Origin: Bacteroidales bacterium
GTDB taxonomy: Bacteria; Bacteroidota; Bacteroidia; Bacteroidales; UBA3824
NCBI GenBank assembly: GCA_016286055.1
Contig: JAEERW010000010.1
Span: 62,001 to 126,000 of the forward strand
Length of the DNA stretch: 64,000 nucleotides
Direction: 5' to 3'
The position numbers and the translations under genes are program-made. The notes below the pieces were generated by a model. The model saw nothing but the letters and a program-made list of their open reading frames with translations, was not told where the DNA came from and made no database searches. This document shows positions 35,016 to 41,971 of the stretch, one piece after another. Within the stretch, counting starts at the first letter, position 1; each line of letters begins with the position of its first letter.

Positions 35016-36530
35016 TTACCTTATTACCGATGCTATTTTTTTAAGAAGTTCAATACGATCAATTGGTTTAGCTATATAATCCACACATCCAGTGTTGAGA
35101 ATGCGTTCTCGTTCATCATCCATACTAAACGCTGTTTGAGCAACAATAGGCATAGTGGAATCAATTGCAAGAATTTCGCGGGCAGCTACATAACCATCTT
35201 TTACAGGCATTTGCATATCCATAAGGATAACGCTAGTGTCGCGATTTTGCTTAAAAAGCGATACACACTCTTCGCCGTTTTGTGCCCAGAGTATTGTAGC
35301 ACCTGTTTTTGACAATATCTTTTCGAGCAGAATATAGTTGATGCGGGCATCTTCGGCTATGATGATTTTCTTTCCCGAAAAAGCTATATCGGATGAAACA
35401 GAAACTGCTGCGTTAGACGAAGGTTGCAAAGTCATTTTCAGAGGTATGTGGATAATAAATTCAGAACCTTCGCCTTCTTGTGATTTTACCTCAATAGTGC
35501 CGTTCATAAGCTCTACAAGGGTCTTGGTAATGGCAAGTCCAAGACCTAAACCATTGTTGCTCTTGATGGCTCCGATTTGGGTAAAACGATCAAATATCTT
35601 GGTAAGCATATGGTTTGGTATGCCGATTCCCGTATCTTTAACCACAAACTTCAGTATATTTGCCGTCAATTCATAACTAAATGTAACAGAGCCTTTTTCG
35701 GTAAATTTGATGGCATTGCTCAGTAGGTTTATCAATATCTGTTTAATACGCTGCGGATCACCTGTTATTATTCTTGAAGATGGCATTTGTGGTTTCAAGC
35801 ATACAATATTCAAATCATCCGATTTGTTGCACTCCGAGCGAAAAATCAACGACCATTGAAGAAGCTCGTCAAACAAGGAATTAATATCGAACAAGCTCTC
35901 CTCTATTTGTATCTTATTGTGTTTTAACTTGTTAAAATCAAAAAAATCGTCAAGCAAAAGCAATAGCGACTTACAACTGTTGCGAATATAAGTAAGGTAT
36001 TGTGCACGGTCGGCTCCGCTCAAACTTTCATCGTCTAAAATATTGCTAAACCCGATAATGGCATTTAAAGGACTGCGCAACTCGTGAGCCACATTTGAAT
36101 ATATCTCGTCGCTATGGTTCAAAGCCTCCAATTCGGCTTTTGAAACTTCGTGCACCATAGCAAATACGCCATTTTTTTCTATTATTCGTACCAAGGTAAA
36201 CTTGCAACGCAAAGTTTTGGTGCTACCATCGGGCATTATTATATTAAAATAGAAATCTGCCTTTTCGCAAATATGCTTCAGCACACCGATAAACTTACGC
36301 TTGATTTTATAAACATCTTCGGGTGAAATAATATCTATCAGATTGTTTTCCAAATACTTGTATGTACGCCCAGTGATACGTCGAATTTCGTTATTGACGT
36401 GAACGAGCTGTTTTTCGTAAATGATAGCTATGCCTGTGTCGATAGATTGCACTATCTGATTAAGAATATAATAGTTTTCTATCAACTTATCTTTCACTGT
36501 TAAACCGTGGTTGGCGATAGATGTATACAT
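35016..36530 (-). CDS. Hybrid sensor histidine kinase with receiver domain
   Basis: A 504-residue cytoplasmic kinase with no TM segment. A PAS-like domain spans about 20-130. The HisKA helix holds the phospho-acceptor His149 in SNVAHELRSPLNAIIGFSN. The ATP-binding domain (about 255-375) shows NLLSNAIKFTEKG (N box), KDTGIGIP (G1) and GLGLGLAITKTL (G2). A receiver domain (about 388-504) holds phospho-acceptor Asp438 in VILMDMQMP and the conserved Lys in AKPID. No DNA-binding output is fused and no regulator gene is adjacent, so signalling probably passes to a distant partner or acts locally on the transporter gene downstream. Confidence 0.9.
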   Translation of the reverse strand: MYTSIANHGLTVKDKLIENYYILNQIVQSIDTGIAIIYEKQLVHVNNEIRRITGRTYKYLENNLIDIISPEDVYKIKRKFIGVLKHICEKADFYFNIIMPDGSTKTLRCKFTLVRIIEKNGVFAMVHEVSKAELEALNHSDEIYSNVAHELRSPLNAIIGFSNILDDESLSGADRAQYLTYIRNSCKSLLLLLDDFFDFNKLKHNKIQIEESLFDINSLFDELLQWSLIFRSECNKSDDLNIVCLKPQMPSSRIITGDPQRIKQILINLLSNAIKFTEKGSVTFSYELTANILKFVVKDTGIGIPNHMLTKIFDRFTQIGAIKSNNGLGLGLAITKTLVELMNGTIEVKSQEGEGSEFIIHIPLKMTLQPSSNAAVSVSSDIAFSGKKIIIAEDARINYILLEKILSKTGATILWAQNGEECVSLFKQNRDTSVILMDMQMPVKDGYVAAREILAIDSTMPIVAQTAFSMDDERERILNTGCVDYIAKPIDRIELLKKIASVIR

Positions 36531-36656
36531 AACCGTATTTCTTTAATAAAAATCGATGGTAAAAATAAGTAATTTTTTTGACAAAAATCAAGGATTGACA
36601 ATTTAAATCCAATTTTTTTTTAAAAGATACGTTAATAGAGTAACTAAAAAACAAGA

Positions 36657-37265
36657 ATGATGTTAAATTTAAAAGGGATAATAGCAGCAGCAATACTCTG
36701 TGTGTCAGCTGGTTTATGCACAGCACAGAGCAATATCAGCGCCGCGCTCACAGGATTTGGAGCAGACTTTGGCGACCGCGAAAATGCTCCAATTTACAAA
36801 ATTAAAGCCGACGATGCCGGTAAAATTCTGTTGGAACCTGGACTTAGATTAGGCGGCGAAATCTACGCTTCTGATATCACAAGTTTAAAGTTTGCACAAA
36901 CCATCAAAATTGACTGCATGCAGAAAGCAGCTTTCAGCACACAGGTAATGTTGAGATTTAGGCTTTTTAAAATATACAAACACTCACTGTCGATAGGCAT
37001 TGGTCCGTGCGGATTCTATCGTCAAACTTGGGAAGACGAGGAAGGCTATATTGACGAAGGTGTCTACCACAGTGGAAGTTTCCAAACCAAAATATGTTGG
37101 CTGAGCGGCGAATTGGAATACAACTATTATCTGTCGAAAAAGAACGACCTTTCGGTAGCAATAGTACACGGTTCACCAGAAGGCATAGCCCTTGCGATAG
37201 GCATCAAACATTGGATTTCGCGCAAAAGCAGCCACTGCAACACCTGTCCAAGTTTCCATCACTAA
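36657..37265 (+). CDS. Exported protein, possible small outer-membrane barrel
   Basis: A 202-residue protein with a signal peptide ending CTAQ (about residue 23). The mature part has amphipathic strands separated by turns (LEPGLRLGGEIYA, KFAQTIKIDC, STQVMLRFRLFK, LSIGIGPCGFYRQ, LSGELEYNYYL, LSVAIVHGSPEG), as in small beta-barrel outer-membrane proteins, and ends in a short Cys/His-rich tail (SHCNTCPSFHH). No family recognised. It is divergent from the sensor kinase and convergent with the DUF3108 gene, 5 bases apart. Confidence 0.65.
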   Translation: MMLNLKGIIAAAILCVSAGLCTAQSNISAALTGFGADFGDRENAPIYKIKADDAGKILLEPGLRLGGEIYASDITSLKFAQTIKIDCMQKAAFSTQVMLRFRLFKIYKHSLSIGIGPCGFYRQTWEDEEGYIDEGVYHSGSFQTKICWLSGELEYNYYLSKKNDLSVAIVHGSPEGIALAIGIKHWISRKSSHCNTCPSFHH

Positions 37266-37270
37266 GAGGA

Positions 37271-38071
37271 TTATTTGAGCCAGCCATCGGTGTTTTTGAG
37301 GTTTTTATAACTCTTTAATTCACAGCGGATTGCAGCAAATGGCATATCAATCTTTATCTTTAGGGGCACATAGTTGCCGTCGTTGGTAAACCATGCTTCG
37401 AGGTCGTCTTCTTTTGTAAATACCGACTTATCGCTCAAAACAGGTACAAATTTCAGGCACTCTATTTTACCGAAATCAGATTTAATCATTTCGGTTTTTT
37501 TGTATCTGAGGGTTACAAGGTAAAGTTTTTCGTTGAACCAAGTGTGGAGTTGCATCTCCTCATTTTTAGCGTATTTTTTGTCAAAGATAAACCTTCGAGA
37601 ATAGAAAAAAGCCGAAATCAGGTCAAAAGTGTGAGGAGGAACCTCATGTCTGCCGCTCTTCATGCTGTAAATCACGCTGCTATCCTGACAAAAAATATCC
37701 TCGTTGTAGCGCTTGTAGTTGTTTTCGGTAACATTGCGGATAGCCTTAAGAGGGTAACCAGTGGTAATATCAAACAGACTTTCGTAAATATCGTAAATAT
37801 GAGCCAACTTGCTAACCACACCTGTGGAATAGCACACAGCCTTAACATGGAAATAGTAATCGTAGCCAACGGGTTCTAATCCAACCGAAATTTTAAGTTC
37901 GCCGCCTTTTACAATGCCGTATTTAAGGTCGTAGACAAGCACCTCACCGGGCTGAAACGCGGTATTCACCTTATATTTATCTTCCACAATACTCACTGCC
38001 TTTGATGTCTCTTGGGCAAAAACCACGCACGAAGACACCAACAACAAAAAAGTCAAACAAAGTTTTGTCAT
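37271..38071 (-). CDS. Exported DUF3108 protein
   Basis: A 266-residue protein with a signal peptide ending VVFAQ (about residue 20). It matches the DUF3108 pattern: FQPGEVLVYDLKYGIVKGGEL near the N-terminus, FHVKAVCYSTGVVSKLAHIYDIYESLFD in the middle, and EDDLEAWFTNDGNYVPLKIKI near the C-terminus. The family is exported, beta-rich and of unknown function. The ATG at 38071 is preferred over an upstream in-frame TTG at 38095, because it begins the signal peptide directly. Confidence 0.82.
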   Translation of the reverse strand: MTKLCLTFLLLVSSCVVFAQETSKAVSIVEDKYKVNTAFQPGEVLVYDLKYGIVKGGELKISVGLEPVGYDYYFHVKAVCYSTGVVSKLAHIYDIYESLFDITTGYPLKAIRNVTENNYKRYNEDIFCQDSSVIYSMKSGRHEVPPHTFDLISAFFYSRRFIFDKKYAKNEEMQLHTWFNEKLYLVTLRYKKTEMIKSDFGKIECLKFVPVLSDKSVFTKEDDLEAWFTNDGNYVPLKIKIDMPFAAIRCELKSYKNLKNTDGWLK

Positions 38072-38182
38072 CTCCAAATCTTTTATTAATTGCAAATGTA
38101 GGGAAAAAAAACAAAAAAATTATCATAACTGCACAAATTAAGAAAAATTAAAGGTTTAATTATTTGTTTTAAGAAAAATTCA

Positions 38183-38190
38183 TATATTTG
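38183..38190 (+). promoter_or_regulatory. Putative -7 box of the lipoprotein gene at 38235
   Basis: TATATTTG on the plus strand; a TTTG lies 16 bases upstream (38163-38166), slightly short for the usual spacing. Leader about 40 bases. Confidence 0.5.
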
Positions 38191-38234
38191 TGTTTTGCAA
38201 AAAACACATAACTGATCAAAAAAAAACACAATAA

Positions 38235-38954
38235 ATGCGCAACACAACGATTGCCAGCGCGGTATTTCTGATAGCCTTGGCGGTTACGAGCACACTATCG
38301 TGCAACAGCTTTGCCGACTTTGGCAAAATACACGAGGGCAAAATAGTATATGCAATCGAATACCCAAAAGAAGAGGGACAGACTAGTCTGGTATCCCTTC
38401 TGCCCGAGACCATGGAAATGAAATTCAAAGATAACAACACTGTTATCAACATCTCTGGATTTATGAAAGTATTCAACCTAATATACGTCAGCAACTTCAA
38501 AACACGAACAAACTACTCGCTGTTTAGAATTATGAACCAAAAAATGATGTACAAGGCTGATTTTTCGGAATATCCTTTTGGATATAAAACTATGCAGAAT
38601 CTCAAACTCACCTACACCGACGACACTCTCACCATTTGCGGATACAAATGCAAAAAGATATTGGCTGAATGTCCCGAAGAGAGCGCACAGCCTTTTGAAC
38701 TATACTACACCAACGATATCAACATTAAAAGTCCCAACACCAATACCCCCTACAAGTCTATTGATGCAGTACTTATGGGTTTTCAGGTTAGACTCAACAA
38801 TATCAACATGAAAATGAGGGCAATAGAAGTGGTGAAAGAGGATGTAAGCGACGAAGAATTCAAAATTCCAGATGATTATCAATCAGTTTCGCGTGCCGAA
38901 TTGGAAGAGTTTGTAGACTCATACATGAATGTAGGTCCATCTACTGGACGTTGA
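38235..38954 (+). CDS. Lipoprotein of unknown function
   Basis: A 239-residue lipoprotein (lipobox TLSC-NSF at about residue 23). The mature part starts HEGKIVYAIEYP and contains MEMKFKDNNTVINISGF and LTYTDDTLTICGYKCKKILAECPEE, a layout seen in exported Bacteroidota proteins of the DUF4412/GLPGLI type, where similar strands and a late Gly-Tyr-x-Cys-Lys motif occur. Assignment is tentative. Its last 76 bases overlap the 3' end of surE on the other strand, so both C-termini are read from the same DNA. Confidence 0.7.
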   Translation: MRNTTIASAVFLIALAVTSTLSCNSFADFGKIHEGKIVYAIEYPKEEGQTSLVSLLPETMEMKFKDNNTVINISGFMKVFNLIYVSNFKTRTNYSLFRIMNQKMMYKADFSEYPFGYKTMQNLKLTYTDDTLTICGYKCKKILAECPEESAQPFELYYTNDINIKSPNTNTPYKSIDAVLMGFQVRLNNINMKMRAIEVVKEDVSDEEFKIPDDYQSVSRAELEEFVDSYMNVGPSTGR

Positions 38955-39733
38955 AAATTCCACTCCGACAATTCATTAAGCAGTTGGTAATCAGTGTAAT
39001 CTACTTTTACAGGACAGATTGAAATATAACCCTTGGAGAGTGCGCATTCGTCGGTATCTTGGGCGTCGGGCTCATGATTGATAAATTTTCCACAAAGCCA
39101 ATAATACATTTTGCGATTGTTAGGATGAATGTTTTCCTCATAATATTCGTCCCACATGGCACGGCTCATACGAGTAAACTTTATGCCGTTGATGGGTGTT
39201 TCGGAGGGATTGGGGATATTAACATTAAGGCAGATATTATTGTCACGTTTGTGTTGCATCACAGTAGCGGTAATCATCTGCACATAAGAAGCCACATCGG
39301 AAAAATCAGCATCGGCAGCAAAATTCAAAATAGAAAATCCCACCGATGGAATATTATGCAAAGCGCCTTCGATAGCCGCACCCATAGTGCCGGAGTAGAG
39401 TTGGTTGATACTTGAATTAGAACCGTGGTTGATACCGCTGAGAATGATGTCGGGCTTGCGCGAAAGTATCTTGTACAATGATATTTTTACGCAGTCGGCA
39501 GGCGAGCCAGTGCATTTAAACGCCAACACATCGGGACCAAAAATATTAGAACGCCTATACCATAGAGGCATATCGAGCGTAATGCTATGACCTTTGCCAC
39601 TCTGCGGTTTGTCGGGTGCCACCACCACCACTTCGCCCAAAGGTAAAACAGCCATCACAAGTTCTTTTAAACCCCTTGCAAAAATGCCATCATCGTTGCA
39701 AACCAAAATCAATGGTCGTGAATTATTTTCCAT
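38879..39733 (-). CDS. surE: 5'/3'-nucleotidase SurE
   Basis: Metal-dependent phosphatase (284 residues) that hydrolyses nucleoside monophosphates and short polyphosphate. The signature LVCNDDGIFARGL near the N-terminus holds the metal-binding Asp pair, VVAPDKPQSGKGHSIT follows, and SGINHGSNSSINQLYSGTMGAA (about 99-120) holds the other metal and phosphate residues. About 25 C-terminal residues extend beyond the usual length and are encoded in the overlap with the convergent lipoprotein gene, so one of the two ends may be a recent extension. Confidence 0.93.
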   Translation of the reverse strand: MENNSRPLILVCNDDGIFARGLKELVMAVLPLGEVVVVAPDKPQSGKGHSITLDMPLWYRRSNIFGPDVLAFKCTGSPADCVKISLYKILSRKPDIILSGINHGSNSSINQLYSGTMGAAIEGALHNIPSVGFSILNFAADADFSDVASYVQMITATVMQHKRDNNICLNVNIPNPSETPINGIKFTRMSRAMWDEYYEENIHPNNRKMYYWLCGKFINHEPDAQDTDECALSKGYISICPVKVDYTDYQLLNELSEWNFQRPVDGPTFMYESTNSSNSARETD

Positions 39734-39771
39734 ATCTTTATTATTTTAGTAAAATACTGATTGGTTGATAG

Positions 39772-40704
39772 TTACAGCCACTGCTTGTGTCGCGAAATCT
39801 TGATACCTATAAAAGCCATCAATATTGAGAACACGAGTATCAAAGGCATAGCCCAAACCCACGTTTCCATACCGTTGGGAACGTTCATACCAAAGAAACT
39901 TGCTATCAACGTAGGAATCATCAAGATAATAGAAACCGAAGTCATCTGCTTCATCACCACGTTGAGGTTGTTGGAGATAACGCTAGCAAATGTATCCATC
40001 ATGCCACTCTGGATATTGCTGTAAATCTGTGCCATTTCAATAGCCTGCTTGGTTTCGATCATAGCATCTTCTATCAAGTCCTCGTTGATTTCGCTGAACA
40101 TTGTCTTTTTAGAGTTCTTAAACTTGGCGAGTACCAGTTCGTTGCTTTTGAGCGAGGTGATAAAGAATACAAGGCATTTTTCTAATTTGAGCAATTTGTT
40201 GAGTTCCTTGTTTCTAATAGATTTTTCTATCTCTTTTTCAATCAACGAAGTATGCTGGTTTATCTGTCTCAGGTAGTACATAAACGAATTTGCACTGCGG
40301 ATAAAGAGGTTTAGGGTAAAGTTGATGCGGTCGTAAACAGGTTGCGAAGAATTTCGATAAACAGAAGGCTGGTCAACGGGCAGCACATTGTTTGGCACGT
40401 TGCATATAGTAACGGTATAATCTTCGCCCATAAATATACCGAGCGGGTAAGTGGTGTAGTTCATAGAGTCGCCAGTGGTCTCCACAGGTATACGGAGAAT
40501 GATCATACTCCACTCGTCGTCCACTTCGTAACGAGGCCGCTCGTCGTTGTCGAGAATATCTTGTATAACGTCTTGCGGCACTTTGAATTTTTCCTGCAAG
40601 AGTTCTACCTCCTCGCTGTCGGGTTGTACACAATGCACCCAACATCCATTTTCAAGTTCACTGAACTTCTCTGCGCCCAGAAAACTTCTGTACATCTGAA
40701 TCAT
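39772..40704 (-). CDS. corA: CorA-family magnesium/divalent cation transporter
   Basis: A 310-residue CorA protein: a large cytoplasmic N-terminal domain (about 1-245) with the long stalk helix, then two TM helices. The selectivity signature Gly-Met-Asn is at residues 272-274 (FFGMNVPNG), followed by TM2 and a basic tail (KISRHKQWL). Homopentamers import Mg2+ (some relatives move Co2+, Ni2+ or Zn2+). The ATG is preceded by a strong GGAGGT at 40711-40716. The gene has its own terminator-bounded unit with an unusual leader at 40705-40836. Confidence 0.93.
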   Translation of the reverse strand: MIQMYRSFLGAEKFSELENGCWVHCVQPDSEEVELLQEKFKVPQDVIQDILDNDERPRYEVDDEWSMIILRIPVETTGDSMNYTTYPLGIFMGEDYTVTICNVPNNVLPVDQPSVYRNSSQPVYDRINFTLNLFIRSANSFMYYLRQINQHTSLIEKEIEKSIRNKELNKLLKLEKCLVFFITSLKSNELVLAKFKNSKKTMFSEINEDLIEDAMIETKQAIEMAQIYSNIQSGMMDTFASVISNNLNVVMKQMTSVSIILMIPTLIASFFGMNVPNGMETWVWAMPLILVFSILMAFIGIKISRHKQWL

Positions 40705-40836
40705 TGTTAAACCTCCAAAATTAACTACCCGAGCGGGCAGGAGGCTTCAAAAAGAAACGTTCTTACCCCTCAGGGAAAAATTTACAGTTTTCTAAATTAT
40801 AAGGGTCTTCGTCCATAGGATAAAAACTAATTGATT
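40705..40836 (-). promoter_or_regulatory. corA leader: upstream peptide plus Shine-Dalgarno-sequestering hairpin
   Basis: The predicted transcript starts near 40836. It contains a 17-codon reading frame (40816-40763). Then AAGCCTCC (plus positions 40747-40740) can pair over 8 bp, one G-U, with GGAGGTTT (40716-40709), which holds the corA Shine-Dalgarno. A smaller GC helix (CCCG/CGGG) lies in the loop. GAGGGG at the end of the small frame could pair with the CCTCC instead and free the Shine-Dalgarno. Together this looks like a translation-controlled switch. I do not recognise an M-box or other known Mg2+ riboswitch here. Confidence 0.55.
40763..40816 (-). CDS. Candidate corA leader peptide
   Basis: A 17-residue reading frame, MDEDPYNLENCKFFPEG, ATG at 40816 and TAA at 40763-40765, beginning about 20 bases after the predicted transcript start and ending 58 bases before the corA ATG. 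Three acidic residues and a proline directly follow the start (D-E-D-P). Enterobacterial Mg2+ leader peptides such as MgtL also have an early acidic/proline run, which destabilises translating ribosomes when Mg2+ is low. Translation of this frame is not proven; its position and composition are what support it. Confidence 0.5.
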   Translation of the reverse strand: MDEDPYNLENCKFFPEG

Positions 40837-40842
40837 GTGGTG

Positions 40843-40850
40843 CAAATGTA
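40843..40850 (-). promoter_or_regulatory. Putative -7 box of corA
   Basis: TACATTTG on the minus strand, immediately after the terminator of the upstream argF-like gene. Candidate -33 TTG elements lie 16 or 23 bases upstream, neither ideal. Confidence 0.5.
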
Positions 40851-40886
40851 AAAAAAAAACACACACCAAGAAACAAAGGTGCGTGT
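40851..40886 (-). terminator. Terminator of the ornithine carbamoyltransferase gene
   Basis: Minus strand: ACACGCACC and GGTGTGTGT form a 9-bp stem with one G-U pair and a 10-base loop, followed by a T-run of about nine. T-rich DNA on the other side makes it possibly bidirectional. Confidence 0.8.
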
Positions 40887-40899
40887 TTTTTCTAAAATT

Positions 40900-41904
40900 T
40901 TATTCGCCGAGAGTGGCAACCATCACAGCCTTAATGGTATGCAGACGATTTTCTGCCTCGTCGAAAACTATCGACGCAGGCGATTCAAACACTTCGTCGG
41001 TAACTTCAATGCAGTCGAGACCATATTGATCGTAAATCTGACGTCCAACCTTGGTGTCTAAATCGTGGAATGCGGGTAGGCAGTGCATAAACTTAACATC
41101 GGGATTGCCAGTGAGTTTGAGGCAGTTACTGTCGACACGGTATTTCAAAAGCATATCTATGCGCTCTTTCCACACTTCCACAGGTTCGCCCATCGACACC
41201 CAAACGTCGGTGTACACTACGTCGCAACCCTTAACGCCCTCTTCAAGGCTCTCTGTGATGGTGATTTTTGCGCCGGTGGTAAGGGCAATGGCTTTGCATT
41301 TTTCTACCAAAACATTGTCGGGGAAAAGTTTCTTCGGACCCACAAGGCGGATGTCCATTCCTAATTTGGAGGCTATCACCAACAGCGAGTTGGAAGTGTT
41401 GCAGTGGAGGTCGCCAAGGAAAGCGAACTTCATATCCTTAACGTCCTTGTTGATATGCTCTTTCATGGTAAGCAAGTCGGCGAGTACCTGAGTGGGGTGA
41501 AACTCGTTGGTAAGGCCATTCCAAACGGGAACTCCTGAAAATTCAGCCAACTGTTCCACTATGTTTTGTCCAAAACCGCGATACTCAATGGCGTCGAACA
41601 TACGTCCGAAAACACGGGCTGAATCTTTGATAGATTCTTTGTGACCAATTTGGCTTGCTGACGGTGTAATATACACTGTATGAGCGCCTTGATCGGCTGC
41701 AGCTACCTCAAAAGCACAACGTGTGCGGGTGGAAGTTTTTTCAAATACTAATGCTATATTTTTTCCAGTAAGGTGCTTAACCTCTGTGCCTTGCGATTTG
41801 GCTTTCTTCAAATCGGCTGCCAACTGCAATAGATAATTGATTTCATCTGTTGTAAAATCAAGCAATGTCAGCAGACTTCTGTTTTTTAAATTAATGTTGC
41901 TCAT
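40900..41904 (-). CDS. argF: Ornithine carbamoyltransferase
   Basis: A 334-residue transcarbamylase that makes citrulline from ornithine and carbamoyl phosphate (or runs in reverse in arginine degradation). The carbamoyl phosphate loop [13 protein letters not shown] (about 54-66), [11 protein letters not shown] and the ornithine-binding MHCLPAFHD are those of true ornithine enzymes, not of the acetyl- or succinyl-ornithine enzymes usual in Bacteroides. The form resembles both anabolic ArgF and catabolic ArcB; no arc or arg genes adjoin to decide. The start is the ATG at 41904; an upstream in-frame TTG at 41922 overlaps the -7 box at 41920-41927. Confidence 0.92.
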   Translation of the reverse strand: MSNINLKNRSLLTLLDFTTDEINYLLQLAADLKKAKSQGTEVKHLTGKNIALVFEKTSTRTRCAFEVAAADQGAHTVYITPSASQIGHKESIKDSARVFGRMFDAIEYRGFGQNIVEQLAEFSGVPVWNGLTNEFHPTQVLADLLTMKEHINKDVKDMKFAFLGDLHCNTSNSLLVIASKLGMDIRLVGPKKLFPDNVLVEKCKAIALTTGAKITITESLEEGVKGCDVVYTDVWVSMGEPVEVWKERIDMLLKYRVDSNCLKLTGNPDVKFMHCLPAFHDLDTKVGRQIYDQYGLDCIEVTDEVFESPASIVFDEAENRLHTIKAVMVATLGE

Positions 41905-41919
41905 ATTTTTATATTTTTG

Positions 41920-41927
41920 CAAAGGTA
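41920..41927 (-). promoter_or_regulatory. Putative -7 box of the ornithine carbamoyltransferase gene
   Basis: TACCTTTG on the minus strand, 16 bases before the ATG. The leader would be only about 10 bases. Confidence 0.4.
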
Positions 41928-41971
41928 AATATAAAAAAGAAAAAATTAATTAAGAAAATCACATAATTACA

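Noticed and set aside
40705-40836. A known Mg2+ riboswitch (M-box or ykoY-type) upstream of corA.
   Set aside because: I find none of the conserved core segments of those classes; the leader peptide and simple helix explain the region better.
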